This document shows, in pieces, positions 25,878 through 34,059 of a stretch of 64,000 nt of DNA. The stretch spans positions 48,210 through 112,209 of the forward strand of contig VBWE01000026.1 in the NCBI GenBank assembly GCA_006218065.1. Direction: 5' to 3'. Position 1 is the first letter of the stretch. Every line of letters begins with the position of its first letter. The translations under genes and the position numbers were made by a program. This DNA comes from Bacteroidota bacterium. GTDB taxonomy: Bacteria; Bacteroidota; Bacteroidia; Palsa-965. The notes beneath the pieces were generated by a model. The model was not told where the DNA came from, ran no database searches, and saw only the letters and a list, made by a program, of their open reading frames with translations.

Positions 25878-27631
25878 TTAAGGCAGATCACCCGGCAAAC
25901 GTTCCCAGAAAACAAAACCGTTTTCATCGCGCAGGCGACGCAGTTTCGGGTAGTATTTCACTATTTCTGATTCAAAGGTATTCTTGCAGACGAAATACGC
26001 GGGACGATCGATTTTACCGCGCAGCATCCATTCCCGCTGCATGGCGATGTTCAGTTCCGTAACCGTACGTTTGGGATCGATGTAATTTTTTTCGTTTTCT
26101 TTTTTCCAGGCAAGAAATTCGGGGTTCTGCGCAATGCCGGGCATGACCTCTGCGTAAAAATAATGCGCATAACTTTTGAAACCGAGCGTTTCCACATACA
26201 CCTGTTTTCCCGCGAGTCCCTGGTAAAAACGCACGGCCGCTCCCTGCGAATATTCTTCGATACGCGGAGCCAGCAAACCGGAAGCAAGACTGGTTGCCGC
26301 CATAGTCGCTACAAAAAACGAAAAGACCATTTCTTTGATCTTCGCTTTGCTGCGGAACCATAAACCTAAAACCGTTCCGGCAAGCAGCAGCACGCCGGGA
26401 ATCCACTCGATCCCTTTCCAGTGTGCAAACGCTTCGAGGTTTCCCGCTGCGAAGCGGTCGCCCACAAGACCCGCGTCGAGCAACCATTTTTTGAAATGAT
26501 CGACGAAAGGTGCGACGCACAGTGCAATGCCGAGCAGTGTCCCGGTTATACGCCCAGCATCCAGCTCATCCACACACGCCAGACCGTTTCACCGTTCCAG
26601 AGCCGGTATATCGTTCGCGCCGCAAGAAAAGTGAGCGGGAAATAGGTAAGTGATGAATAGTGAATGATTTTCGTTTCCACGAACGAGAATAAAATGAGCA
26701 CCACCAGCAAAAGCATTTTCATCCACCAGCCCACATGCCGCTGCCAGGGCGTGGTCGTGCCGCCTGTATCGCGGCGCAAAAACGCATGCAGCGCAAATGC
26801 CGCCGCCGGGAAACAGCCGATGAGCAGCACGATGAAATGATAGTAAAATGGTCCTCCGTGCCCGGCATCTTCCGTGCGAAAGAGGCGAACCTGGTATGCA
26901 AAAAATTCGCTGATCACATTTCCCCTGCCGCGCATCAGTTCGATCATGAACCAGATACTGCCCGTAATCACGACAGCCAGCCCGATAGCCAGCAACTGTT
27001 TGAACGACATGAATGCACGAAAACGGTTACGCAGCAAATACACGCCGAAACACAAACCGAAGATCACCAGCGCGGCCGGACCTTTGGTCATCACGGCCAA
27101 ACCGAGACAGGCCCCCGCAAGCAAAAGTTCTTTCCCCACGGGCAGACCCGGCCGGTACGGTTGGTTGGCATTGAGAAAGACGATGAAAAACCATATCCCC
27201 GAAAAAATAAACAGGTTGAACCAGGGATCGATAATGCCGGAACGGAAATAAAAATGCGGCAGCAGCGAACCGGCATAAGCGATCACCCAGATCAGGCCGA
27301 AACGCTCATCGTACACGCGGCGGCCGATGTTAAAAAGAACGAGCAGCGTGAGCGCTCCGCAAAGCGCATTCGGTAATCGTGCGGCAAATTCGCCCGTGCC
27401 GAAAATTTCCATGCACAAAGCCTGCATCCAGATGAAGAGCGGCGGTTTTTCCCAGAACGGTTCGTAATTGATGCTGACGGAAGAATAGTCGCCGGTTACG
27501 ACCATCTCGCGCGCGCATTCCGCAAAATTGATCTCGTCCCAGTCGAACAGGTTCGACGAGCCCAGGAACGGCACGAAGAGCAGCAGCGCACAGCAGGCAA
27601 CCAGGAGCGAATATGTAATGCGGCGATTCAA
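25878..27631 (-). pseudogene. GT39/ArnT-like membrane glycosyltransferase split by a frameshift
   Basis: Two overlapping frames make one protein. The first (to the stop at 26546) carries the GT39 opening LFDWDEINFAECAREM with the catalytic Asp, EPFWEKPPLFIWMQAL, and multiple membrane helices, ending WMSWMLGV. The second begins inside it and continues ITGTLLGIALCVAPF through the remaining helices and a periplasmic C-terminus to 25878. Joining them restores 584 residues, normal for the family, and the span is one base short of a multiple of three, so one base was lost near 26546-26552. These enzymes move sugars from polyprenyl phosphate onto lipid A or protein. The start is uncertain; TTG at 27631 is my choice. 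It could also be a sequencing error. Confidence 0.8.
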
Positions 27632-27727
27632 TGGATGCGTATAAAGCGGTAAAGATACGATGCGGTTTCTTCGGCGCAACCGGGAAGTCAATCCCGCTTC
27701 CCGGCGTGCAATTCCCGGCTGAAAGTG

Positions 27728-27735
27728 TATTTTTG
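27728..27735 (+). promoter_or_regulatory. TAnnTTTG -7 promoter box for methyltransferase gene
   Basis: TATTTTTG, about 41 nt before the GTG start at 27777. Confidence 0.45.
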
Positions 27736-27776
27736 GGCTGAATTTTCCGCGTACTTCATTAATACGGCTTCCTGCT

Positions 27777-28697
27777 GTGGCTAAAAAGAAAAAAAAGATT
27801 TTCAAGCTTGTGCTGAAGCGGTTTATCAACCCCGTCCACCTCTGGCGTGTGATCAGGCTTCAGCGTAACCGCAAAAAAGTAAAACGCGTGTACGACGACG
27901 CGCAGCTCAAACTCTATCACCAGTTGCTTCCCGGCGATTACCTGCATTACGGTTATTTCGACGATCCGTCCGTGCATCCGCTGGATATGACGATCAACAT
28001 GATTTATAAAGCGCAGGATCGTTACGCGGAAAAAATTGCGGAACTGGTCACCGATACACAGCGCCCGATTCTCGATATCGGCTGCGGCATGGGCGGTTTG
28101 CTCGGGCTGATGAACAAGCGCGGCCTCCACGCCACCGGCCTGACGCCCGACGTAAACCAGGCGCGCCACATCCGCACAAAATATCCGAATACGCTTATCG
28201 AAAGCCGCTTCGAAGACCTCGACGGAACGAAATATGAAAAACATTTCGGCACGGTGATCACGTCCGAATCGCTGCAGTATCTCGAAACGGAAATCGCCCT
28301 GCCGCTGATCGACCGCATCCTGGTGAGCGGGGGCAAATGGCTGGCCTGCGATTATTTCCGCACGGGAACTGAAGGCGAAAAAAGCGGGCATAACTGGAAA
28401 CTGTTTGCCGAAGCGCTCGAAAAACACCGTTTCAGGATTACCTGGCAGGAAGACATCACGCCGAATATCCTGCCCACGATCGCCTATGTGCATCACTGGG
28501 CGGCCAATATCGGCGTGCCGGTGAAAAATTTTGCGCTGGAAAAACTGAAAGTCAAATCGCCGGGCATTCATTACGCACTCGAAGAAGCGATTCCGCTGAT
28601 CGAAGAAAAGATCAAAAAGAACATCGATACCGTGGACCCGGCCATTTTTGCAGCGAACAAGCGGTATGTACTGATGGTGATCGAGCGAGTGGTTTAA
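27777..28697 (+). CDS. SAM-dependent class I methyltransferase
   Basis: 306 residues with GTG start (gtggctaaaaag); no better ATG nearby. A basic N-terminus (AKKKKKIFKLVLKRF) is followed by DAQLKLYHQLLPGDYLHYGYFDD and the SAM-binding motif ILDIGCGMGG at ~98-107. The arrangement resembles sterol- and cyclopropane-type small-molecule methyltransferases. Acceptor unknown. It diverges from the GT39 remnant, and a three-part hairpin (28712-28777) lies after its stop. Confidence 0.85.
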   Translation: MAKKKKKIFKLVLKRFINPVHLWRVIRLQRNRKKVKRVYDDAQLKLYHQLLPGDYLHYGYFDDPSVHPLDMTINMIYKAQDRYAEKIAELVTDTQRPILDIGCGMGGLLGLMNKRGLHATGLTPDVNQARHIRTKYPNTLIESRFEDLDGTKYEKHFGTVITSESLQYLETEIALPLIDRILVSGGKWLACDYFRTGTEGEKSGHNWKLFAEALEKHRFRITWQEDITPNILPTIAYVHHWAANIGVPVKNFALEKLKVKSPGIHYALEEAIPLIEEKIKKNIDTVDPAIFAANKRYVLMVIERVV

Positions 28698-28711
28698 TAT
28701 AGTTTTTTCAG

Positions 28712-28777
28712 CAGCGGTTGAAGCAGGTCGCTATCCGAAGCTGCCAACTTCGGATAACAAGGATACGACCGCCGCTG
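28712..28777. repeat. Three-part hairpin between methyltransferase and efp
   Basis: Paired arms CAGCGG/CCGCTG (28712-28717, 28772-28777), GGTCG/CGACC (28726-28730, 28765-28769) and TATCCGAAG/CTTCGGATA (28732-28740, 28748-28756) nest symmetrically. No T run follows on either strand, so it is not a standard terminator. Confidence 0.6.
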
Positions 28778-28836
28778 TAAACGCGACTTCCGACTAAAAA
28801 AGACTTCCGGTATACTATAAACATGGAGGTTTTCGC

Positions 28837-28844
28837 TATCTTTG
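28837..28844 (+). promoter_or_regulatory. TAnnTTTG -7 promoter box for efp
   Basis: TATCTTTG, 45 nt before the efp ATG at 28890. Confidence 0.6.
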
Positions 28845-28889
28845 CAACCCTGAAAATCAATTAAGTATAACAGTAAAATCGAACTCAAA

Positions 28890-29453
28890 ATGGCCGATAC
28901 AGGAGATATCAGCATCGGGATGTTTATCCGCTACAACGGCGAACTTTGCCAGGTAGTCGAATGGCAGCACCGCACACCCGGCAACCTGCGCGCTTTTTAC
29001 CAGGGAAAAATGCGGGTGGTCCGCACCGGGAAACTGGTGGAAAACCGTTTCCGTTCGGGCGAAGGCATGGACATCACATACGTGGAATATAAAATGCTCC
29101 AGTACCTGTACAAGGAGAATGAAAGCCTCGTACTGATGGACAAGGATACATACGAACAGATCTACGTGCAGGCCGACCTGCTCGGCGACAGCATCAAGTT
29201 CCTGAAAGAAGGCATGGACCTGAAAGTTTCTTTCGAGAATGATCAGCCGATCCTCGCCGAACTGCCGAATTTCATTGAACTCGTGATTACTTATACCGAG
29301 CCCGGTCTTCGCGGCGATACGGCAACCAATACGCTGAAAGCCGCTACGGTTGATACCGGCGCTGAAATCCGCGTACCGCTGTTCATCAACGAAGGCGATA
29401 AAGTCCGCGTTGATTCGCGTACAGGAGACTATATGGATCGTGTAAAAGAGTAA
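28890..29453 (+). CDS. efp: Elongation factor P, Asn at the modified-loop position
   Basis: 187 residues with the three beta-barrel domains of EF-P: KOW-like N-domain, middle OB domain (LVLMDKDTYEQIYV) and C-terminal OB domain (GDTATNTLKAATVDTGAEIRVPLFI). It relieves ribosomes stalled on polyproline. At the loop tip, where E. coli has the beta-lysylated Lys34 (PGKGQAF), this protein has PGNLRAF, so the tip residue is Asn32. This seems typical of a Bacteroidota branch; no EpmA/EarP-type modification gene is nearby. A strong terminator follows at 29470-29499. efp commonly lies beside lpxD2 in this phylum; two accessory genes intervene here. Confidence 0.95.
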   Translation: MADTGDISIGMFIRYNGELCQVVEWQHRTPGNLRAFYQGKMRVVRTGKLVENRFRSGEGMDITYVEYKMLQYLYKENESLVLMDKDTYEQIYVQADLLGDSIKFLKEGMDLKVSFENDQPILAELPNFIELVITYTEPGLRGDTATNTLKAATVDTGAEIRVPLFINEGDKVRVDSRTGDYMDRVKE

Positions 29454-29469
29454 CTCACAAACTTTACTC

Positions 29470-29499
29470 AAGCCGGGCGCAATCGTCCGGCTTTTTTTT
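29470..29499 (+). terminator. Rho-independent terminator after efp
   Basis: AAGCCGG (29470-29476) pairs with CCGGCTT (29487-29493), followed by a run of eight T. Confidence 0.88.
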
Positions 29500-29514
29500 G
29501 CTCCGGTTAAAATC

Positions 29515-30219
29515 ATGCACAACAACACCGCATTCCGTCTCCCGTTTTCTTTCGAAGCAGACTGCCTGCAGGAGGAACTGCGCATCGCGCTGGAACGGGA
29601 CTGGAGCGCGCATTACAATTCGGCCGACTACGCAGGTTCCTGGGAAAGTATTTCGCTGCGTTCCATGAGCGGAAAAGAAGACGATGCCCGCGCATTTGCC
29701 GGCGCACAGTTTCACGATACGCCCCTGCTCGAAAAACTACCTTATATACAATCCGTCGTCCGCCATTTCGAATGCCCGATCGAAACCGTCCGTTTGCTCC
29801 GGCTCGCCGCCGGCAGTGAGATCAAAGAACACCGTGATCCGGAGGGCGGGTACGAAGACGGGTACCTGCGGATTCATATCCCGGTGCAGACGAATGAACA
29901 GGTTACGTTTATCGTAGGCGGCGAAAATATCCCGATGAAAAACGGCGAATGCTGGTACGCCGATTTCAACCTGCCGCACAGCGTGAAAAATGAAAGCGGC
30001 TCCGACCGGGTTCACCTGGTGATCGACGGTGTGCGCAACGTGTGGACGGATGATCTTTTCCGGCAATGCGGGTATGATTTCGAAGCCGGTGCAAAAAAAA
30101 CACGACCCGGCCGTGATGCACTTCAGCGGATGATTGACGAACTGCGCCTGCAAAATACGCCTGCCGCGCTGCAACTGGCCGGGGCGCTGGAAAAGGAACT
30201 CGCCGAACGCACCGACTGA
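29515..30219 (+). CDS. Aspartyl/asparaginyl beta-hydroxylase-family Fe(II)/2OG dioxygenase
   Basis: 234 residues. The iron-binding facial triad is visible: His106 and Asp108 (KEHRDPEGGYEDG) and His155 (NLPHSVKN), with Arg165 as the likely 2-oxoglutarate ligand (SGSDRVHLVID). The domain matches PF05118, the Asp/Asn beta-hydroxylase family. No signal peptide. Its stop TGA overlaps the ATG of the sulfotransferase by 1 nt, so the pair is coupled. The substrate, protein or small molecule, cannot be named. Confidence 0.88.
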   Translation: MHNNTAFRLPFSFEADCLQEELRIALERDWSAHYNSADYAGSWESISLRSMSGKEDDARAFAGAQFHDTPLLEKLPYIQSVVRHFECPIETVRLLRLAAGSEIKEHRDPEGGYEDGYLRIHIPVQTNEQVTFIVGGENIPMKNGECWYADFNLPHSVKNESGSDRVHLVIDGVRNVWTDDLFRQCGYDFEAGAKKTRPGRDALQRMIDELRLQNTPAALQLAGALEKELAERTD

Positions 30220-31163
30220 TGGAAAACGCAAGGCCTCCGTGGATACCGGAAAAAATTATCCGCTATGAAAACGAGTTGCTTCTTCGCTGGCGTTTTACCG
30301 GCGACAAAATTTTTTCGGAACCTTTTTTTGAAGACACGATAACGCAGTTTCGCAACCTCCGCGAAAATCAATCGGCTTTCCAGTCGCTTTCGGGTATCGG
30401 TTTTCTTAGCGATGTGCGGGAATTCCCGGAAACTGCAGCGCCGTCGGCTGTTATTTTTCATGTCTCGCGCTGCGGATCAACGCTGTTTTCCCAACTGCTG
30501 TCGCTGGATGAAAAAAATATCGTGCTTGCGGAAGTTCCCGTTTTCAACCAGCTTCTTTATCTTGAAAACCGCGACGCATCCGAAAGGCAGAAACTATTTC
30601 GTGCAGCCGTAAATTTTTACGGGCAGAAAAGAAGCGGGCTTGAAAAACGGGTATTCATCAAAACCGATTGCTGGCATATTCACGATGCGGCTTTTTACCG
30701 GGCGGTTTTCCCGGCGGTTCCTTTCGTATTCCTTTACCGCGATCCGGCGGCGGTGATTCACTCGCACCGGAAAAGAAGAGGCATGCACTTTGTTCCGGGT
30801 CTCGTTCCGCAGCCGGTGAAACATGCAGGTGAAAACCTCGATTTATATTCCGCACGCGTACTTGCCGCTTATTATAATGCCGGCCTCGACTGGTTTGCCA
30901 ACGATGGGAATACACTGCTGGTGAATTACAGCGAAGGATTGCTCAACGGTTTGATGCGCCTGCTGCAAACCATCGCCGCCGAACCGGATGCCGCACTTTA
31001 CAAACGGATGCAGGAACGCAGCGCATACCATTCCAAACGCCCGGGTGAAACTTTCATGGCGGATAACAAAATCACGCTTCCTTCCGACCAGCCGTATGCC
31101 GAGGCGCAGGCGTTTTACGAAAAACTGGAAACCGCGAGAAAGCCGGCCATTCCTGTTGCATGA
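30219..31163 (+). CDS. Sulfotransferase-family protein
   Basis: 314 residues. The PAPS-binding P-loop-like motif is VIFHVSRCGSTLFSQLL (~78-93), and the 3'-phosphate-binding region is FVFLYRDPAAVIHSHRKR (~172-188). These fit the sulfotransferase fold used on carbohydrates, lipids or peptides. Soluble. Immediately downstream of, and overlapping, the Fe/2OG hydroxylase: the two may act in order on one substrate (hydroxylation giving an acceptor for sulfation), which is inference. No PAPS synthesis genes in the window. Confidence 0.85.
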   Translation: MENARPPWIPEKIIRYENELLLRWRFTGDKIFSEPFFEDTITQFRNLRENQSAFQSLSGIGFLSDVREFPETAAPSAVIFHVSRCGSTLFSQLLSLDEKNIVLAEVPVFNQLLYLENRDASERQKLFRAAVNFYGQKRSGLEKRVFIKTDCWHIHDAAFYRAVFPAVPFVFLYRDPAAVIHSHRKRRGMHFVPGLVPQPVKHAGENLDLYSARVLAAYYNAGLDWFANDGNTLLVNYSEGLLNGLMRLLQTIAAEPDAALYKRMQERSAYHSKRPGETFMADNKITLPSDQPYAEAQAFYEKLETARKPAIPVA

Positions 31164-31189
31164 ACGGCCGGCAGCCGCTCAATTTTCCC

Positions 31190-31197
31190 TATTTTTG
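31190..31197 (+). promoter_or_regulatory. TAnnTTTG -7 promoter box for second lpxD
   Basis: TATTTTTG, 20 nt before the ATG at 31218. Confidence 0.55.
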
Positions 31198-31217
31198 CGC
31201 ATTCAATTCCGCATCCC

Positions 31218-32153
31218 ATGAAAATCACACCGCACACCCTTTCCGACATCGCAGCGCTGCTCGGATCCACGTTTGCCGGGGATCCCGCGCATACGGTTAC
31301 CGGGCTGAACGAAGTACATTGCGTAGCACACGGCGATCTCATGTTCGTTGATCACCCGAAGTATTACGACAAAGCGTTGAAATCCGCAGCCACCACGATC
31401 ATCATCAACAAGCAGGTGGATTGCCCGGAAGGCAAAGGATTGATTTTTCACGACGAACCTTTTACGGCATACAACAAACTCGTACGTCATTTCCAGCCGC
31501 TGGCTTATTCGCTCAAACCCATCAGCGATTCCGCCGTGGTCGGGGAAGGAACTGTTATTCACCCGAATGTATATATCGGCAACCGCTGCACCGTGGGGCG
31601 CAATTGCGTGCTTTTCCCGGGTGTGGTGCTTTACGACGATTGCCATCTCGGCGATAACGTAGTTATTCATGCCAACACGGTCATCGGCGGCGAAGCATTT
31701 TATTACAAACGCCGACCCACGCATTTCGAAAAACTGGAGACCTGCGGACGCGTCATCATCCACAACGACGTGGAAATCGGGGCCTGCTGCACCATCGACC
31801 GGGGCGTTTCGGGAGATACGATCATCGGTCGCGGCACCCGTTTCGATAACCAGGTGCATATCGGTCACGATACCGTCGTAGGTGAAATGTGCCTTTTCGC
31901 AGGACAAGTGGGCGTGGCCGGCGTGGCGAGAATCGGCAACAACGTAATCCTCTGGGGACAGGTCGGCGTGGTGAGCGACGTTACCATCGGCGACGGAGCC
32001 GTTGTCCTCGGGCAAAGCGGTATCGGCAGGGATGTGGAAGGCGGAAAACGCTACCTCGGAAGTCCTGCGGGCGATGCACGCGTGATGTTCCGTGAAATGC
32101 TTGCGCTGCGCCAACTCCCGGACCTGATCGCCGAATGGGAGAAGAAAAAATAA
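31218..32153 (+). CDS. LpxD-like N-acyltransferase (copy 2)
   Basis: 311 residues with an LpxD N-terminal domain (HGDLMFVDHPKYYDKAL) and hexapeptide beta helix (GTVIHPNVYIGNRCTVG). The His region reads FDNQVHIGHDTVVGEMCLFAGQVGVAG, close to the LpxD catalytic stretch. It diverges strongly from LpxD copy 1 and is ~40 residues shorter. Two LpxD-like genes are usual in Bacteroidota; the second may be a paralogue with different chain or sugar specificity. Probably cytoplasmic. Located next to efp in many relatives; here an accessory pair intervenes. Confidence 0.9.
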   Translation: MKITPHTLSDIAALLGSTFAGDPAHTVTGLNEVHCVAHGDLMFVDHPKYYDKALKSAATTIIINKQVDCPEGKGLIFHDEPFTAYNKLVRHFQPLAYSLKPISDSAVVGEGTVIHPNVYIGNRCTVGRNCVLFPGVVLYDDCHLGDNVVIHANTVIGGEAFYYKRRPTHFEKLETCGRVIIHNDVEIGACCTIDRGVSGDTIIGRGTRFDNQVHIGHDTVVGEMCLFAGQVGVAGVARIGNNVILWGQVGVVSDVTIGDGAVVLGQSGIGRDVEGGKRYLGSPAGDARVMFREMLALRQLPDLIAEWEKKK

Positions 32154-32246
32154 AACTCCCGCATATTCACTCATCGCTGCAAGTCTATCTATATCGTCTT
32201 TGGCCTTGCATTCATCTAATTTTTTTCATCCGCACGGATGAACCGT

Positions 32247-32254
32247 TAACTTTG
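32247..32254 (+). promoter_or_regulatory. TAnnTTTG -7 promoter box for SpoIIE-type phosphatase
   Basis: TAACTTTG, 19 nt before the ATG at 32274. Confidence 0.6.
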
Positions 32255-32273
32255 AGGCAGATGTCCAGATTTT

Positions 32274-33503
32274 ATGCGCCGTAACCCGGATGAAAAAAAG
32301 TCGAGGCCGAAGCTGAAGGATTTCAAGCTGAACGCATTGCTCGAGGTAACGAAAGCGATTAACCACAACTTTCCTACTTCCGAGCTGCTCACGATTTACG
32401 AGCAGATCGTTCGCGAAAAACTCAACATCGGCAAACTGGTCCTGTTCAGCAACCAGGAAACGGGATGGGCATGCCTGCTCCAGTACGGCGTAGGCGACCA
32501 GTTCCTGAATATCGACGTGGACAAGGAATTTTCGGGCATCAGTGAAATACGCACGATGGATTTCACCAGCCGGAACCTGCAGAAATCTTTTGAAATTGTG
32601 GTTCCCGTATTCCACAAACAGCGCCCGCTCGCGTATGTGCTCATCGGCGACCTGAACGAAGACCAGCTCGAGCTCAGCCCGACCATCAAGCACCTGCCTT
32701 TTATCCAGACGCTTACCAATATCATCATCGTCGCCATTGAAAATAAAAAACTGGCCAAGGAAAATATCCGCCAGGCGGCGATGAAAAAGGAACTCGAACT
32801 GGCCTGGGAAATGCAGCGCCTGCTTTTCCCGACTATGCTGCCGCATACCGAACGTTACGAAGTAGGCGCGCTCTATCTTCCCCACCTGCAGGTTGGCGGC
32901 GACTATTATGATTTTATCGAACTGAATGAAAACGAGTTCGTTTTCTGCGTAGCCGATGTATCCGGCAAAGGTGTTCCCGCTGCGCTGCTCATGTCGAATT
33001 TCCAGGCGAACCTGCGCGTGCTGCTGGGCATCATTCCTTCGCTCACCGAACTGGTTCACGAGCTGAACACCAAAGTGATGAGCAGCGCAAAAGGAGAAAA
33101 ATTCATCACGCTCTTCATCGCCAAATACAATACCATCACGCGCACGCTTACTTACGTGAATGCCGGGCACAACCCGCCCCTGCTGGTAAGCGGCGGAAGC
33201 GTGAACCTGCTCAAGATCGGTTGTACCGGGCTCGGCATGTTCGATGAACTGAAAAAAGTAAAAGAAGGCATCGTCAATATTTCCCATCCCTCCACCATTC
33301 TTTCATACACGGACGGCCTGGTAGAGCTTGAGAACGAGAAAGACGAAGAGTTCGGTATGAAACGGCTGCAGGAACTCGTGCTGCAAAACCAAAAGCTCGC
33401 CACCAAAGAACTGAATACACTCATCATCGACACGGTGGAAGATTACAAAGGCGATATGCCTTACGTGGATGACATTGCACTTTTCTGCTGCAAGATTTTC
33501 TGA
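32274..33503 (+). CDS. SpoIIE/RsbU-type PP2C serine phosphatase with GAF-like sensor
   Basis: 409 residues. Residues ~15-170 form a GAF-like sensor region. A helical linker with ELAWEMQRLLFPTMLP is the usual RsbU switch helix, and the PPM phosphatase domain carries GGDYYDFI, FCVADVSGKGVPAALLMS and SYTDGLVELEN with metal-binding Asp residues. Such enzymes reset anti-sigma-factor antagonists. No cognate STAS or kinase gene is adjacent, so the partner is elsewhere. Not membrane-bound. Confidence 0.9.
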   Translation: MRRNPDEKKSRPKLKDFKLNALLEVTKAINHNFPTSELLTIYEQIVREKLNIGKLVLFSNQETGWACLLQYGVGDQFLNIDVDKEFSGISEIRTMDFTSRNLQKSFEIVVPVFHKQRPLAYVLIGDLNEDQLELSPTIKHLPFIQTLTNIIIVAIENKKLAKENIRQAAMKKELELAWEMQRLLFPTMLPHTERYEVGALYLPHLQVGGDYYDFIELNENEFVFCVADVSGKGVPAALLMSNFQANLRVLLGIIPSLTELVHELNTKVMSSAKGEKFITLFIAKYNTITRTLTYVNAGHNPPLLVSGGSVNLLKIGCTGLGMFDELKKVKEGIVNISHPSTILSYTDGLVELENEKDEEFGMKRLQELVLQNQKLATKELNTLIIDTVEDYKGDMPYVDDIALFCCKIF

Positions 33504-33545
33504 TCCCGCACTTCCCGGAATTTGACTAACTTTCTTATCCCTGGT

Positions 33546-34055
33546 ATGAAAGTTCGCCTTCTTTTATTTTGTTTGCCCTTGCTGTTCACTGGCTGCAGCT
33601 GGGTTGTTCTTCGCTCCCCGCTCGGTATGATGGGTGCAGGCAGCTATCCTTACGTGGAATGCTATACCATAAACAGCGACCTGCACACCGCCATCCGCGC
33701 AGCAGTATCCCTGAAAGTAGAAAACCCGAATTACGAAGTTCCGCAGGATAGCAGCAGCACCGGGACATTAGCCGATGGAGATCTGTCGTACTGGTACCGC
33801 ATGTATTTCTACGATCCCGAAGAAAAAACAATTTACATGGCCGGGCTAAAAGAGGAAGACAAACCCAATACGTCCACATTCGCCCTGATCCTGGTCTGCC
33901 CCTATGATCATGAACAAAACCGCTTCGGGGAAATGGAGCGAATCAATATGGACTTCCGGCTGAAACGGAACATGCACTATCTCAAACGTTTCAAAAAATT
34001 GTTCGTGGAAACAATACGGGAAAAAGCGGTGGATTCAGGAAGGCCGCTGCAGTAA
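33546..34055 (+). CDS. Lipoprotein of unknown function
   Basis: 169 residues from ATG at 33546; an earlier in-frame start at 33522 would put the signal peptide internally. Signal peptide MKVRLLLFCLPLLFTGC with lipobox FTGC, Cys17. The mature part is polar with a Lys/Arg-rich C-terminal helix (FRLKRNMHYLKRFKKLF). No known domain. It converges with the O-antigen ligase gene, 4 nt between the stops. Confidence 0.75.
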   Translation: MKVRLLLFCLPLLFTGCSWVVLRSPLGMMGAGSYPYVECYTINSDLHTAIRAAVSLKVENPNYEVPQDSSSTGTLADGDLSYWYRMYFYDPEEKTIYMAGLKEEDKPNTSTFALILVCPYDHEQNRFGEMERINMDFRLKRNMHYLKRFKKLFVETIREKAVDSGRPLQ

Positions 34056-34059
34056 CGGG

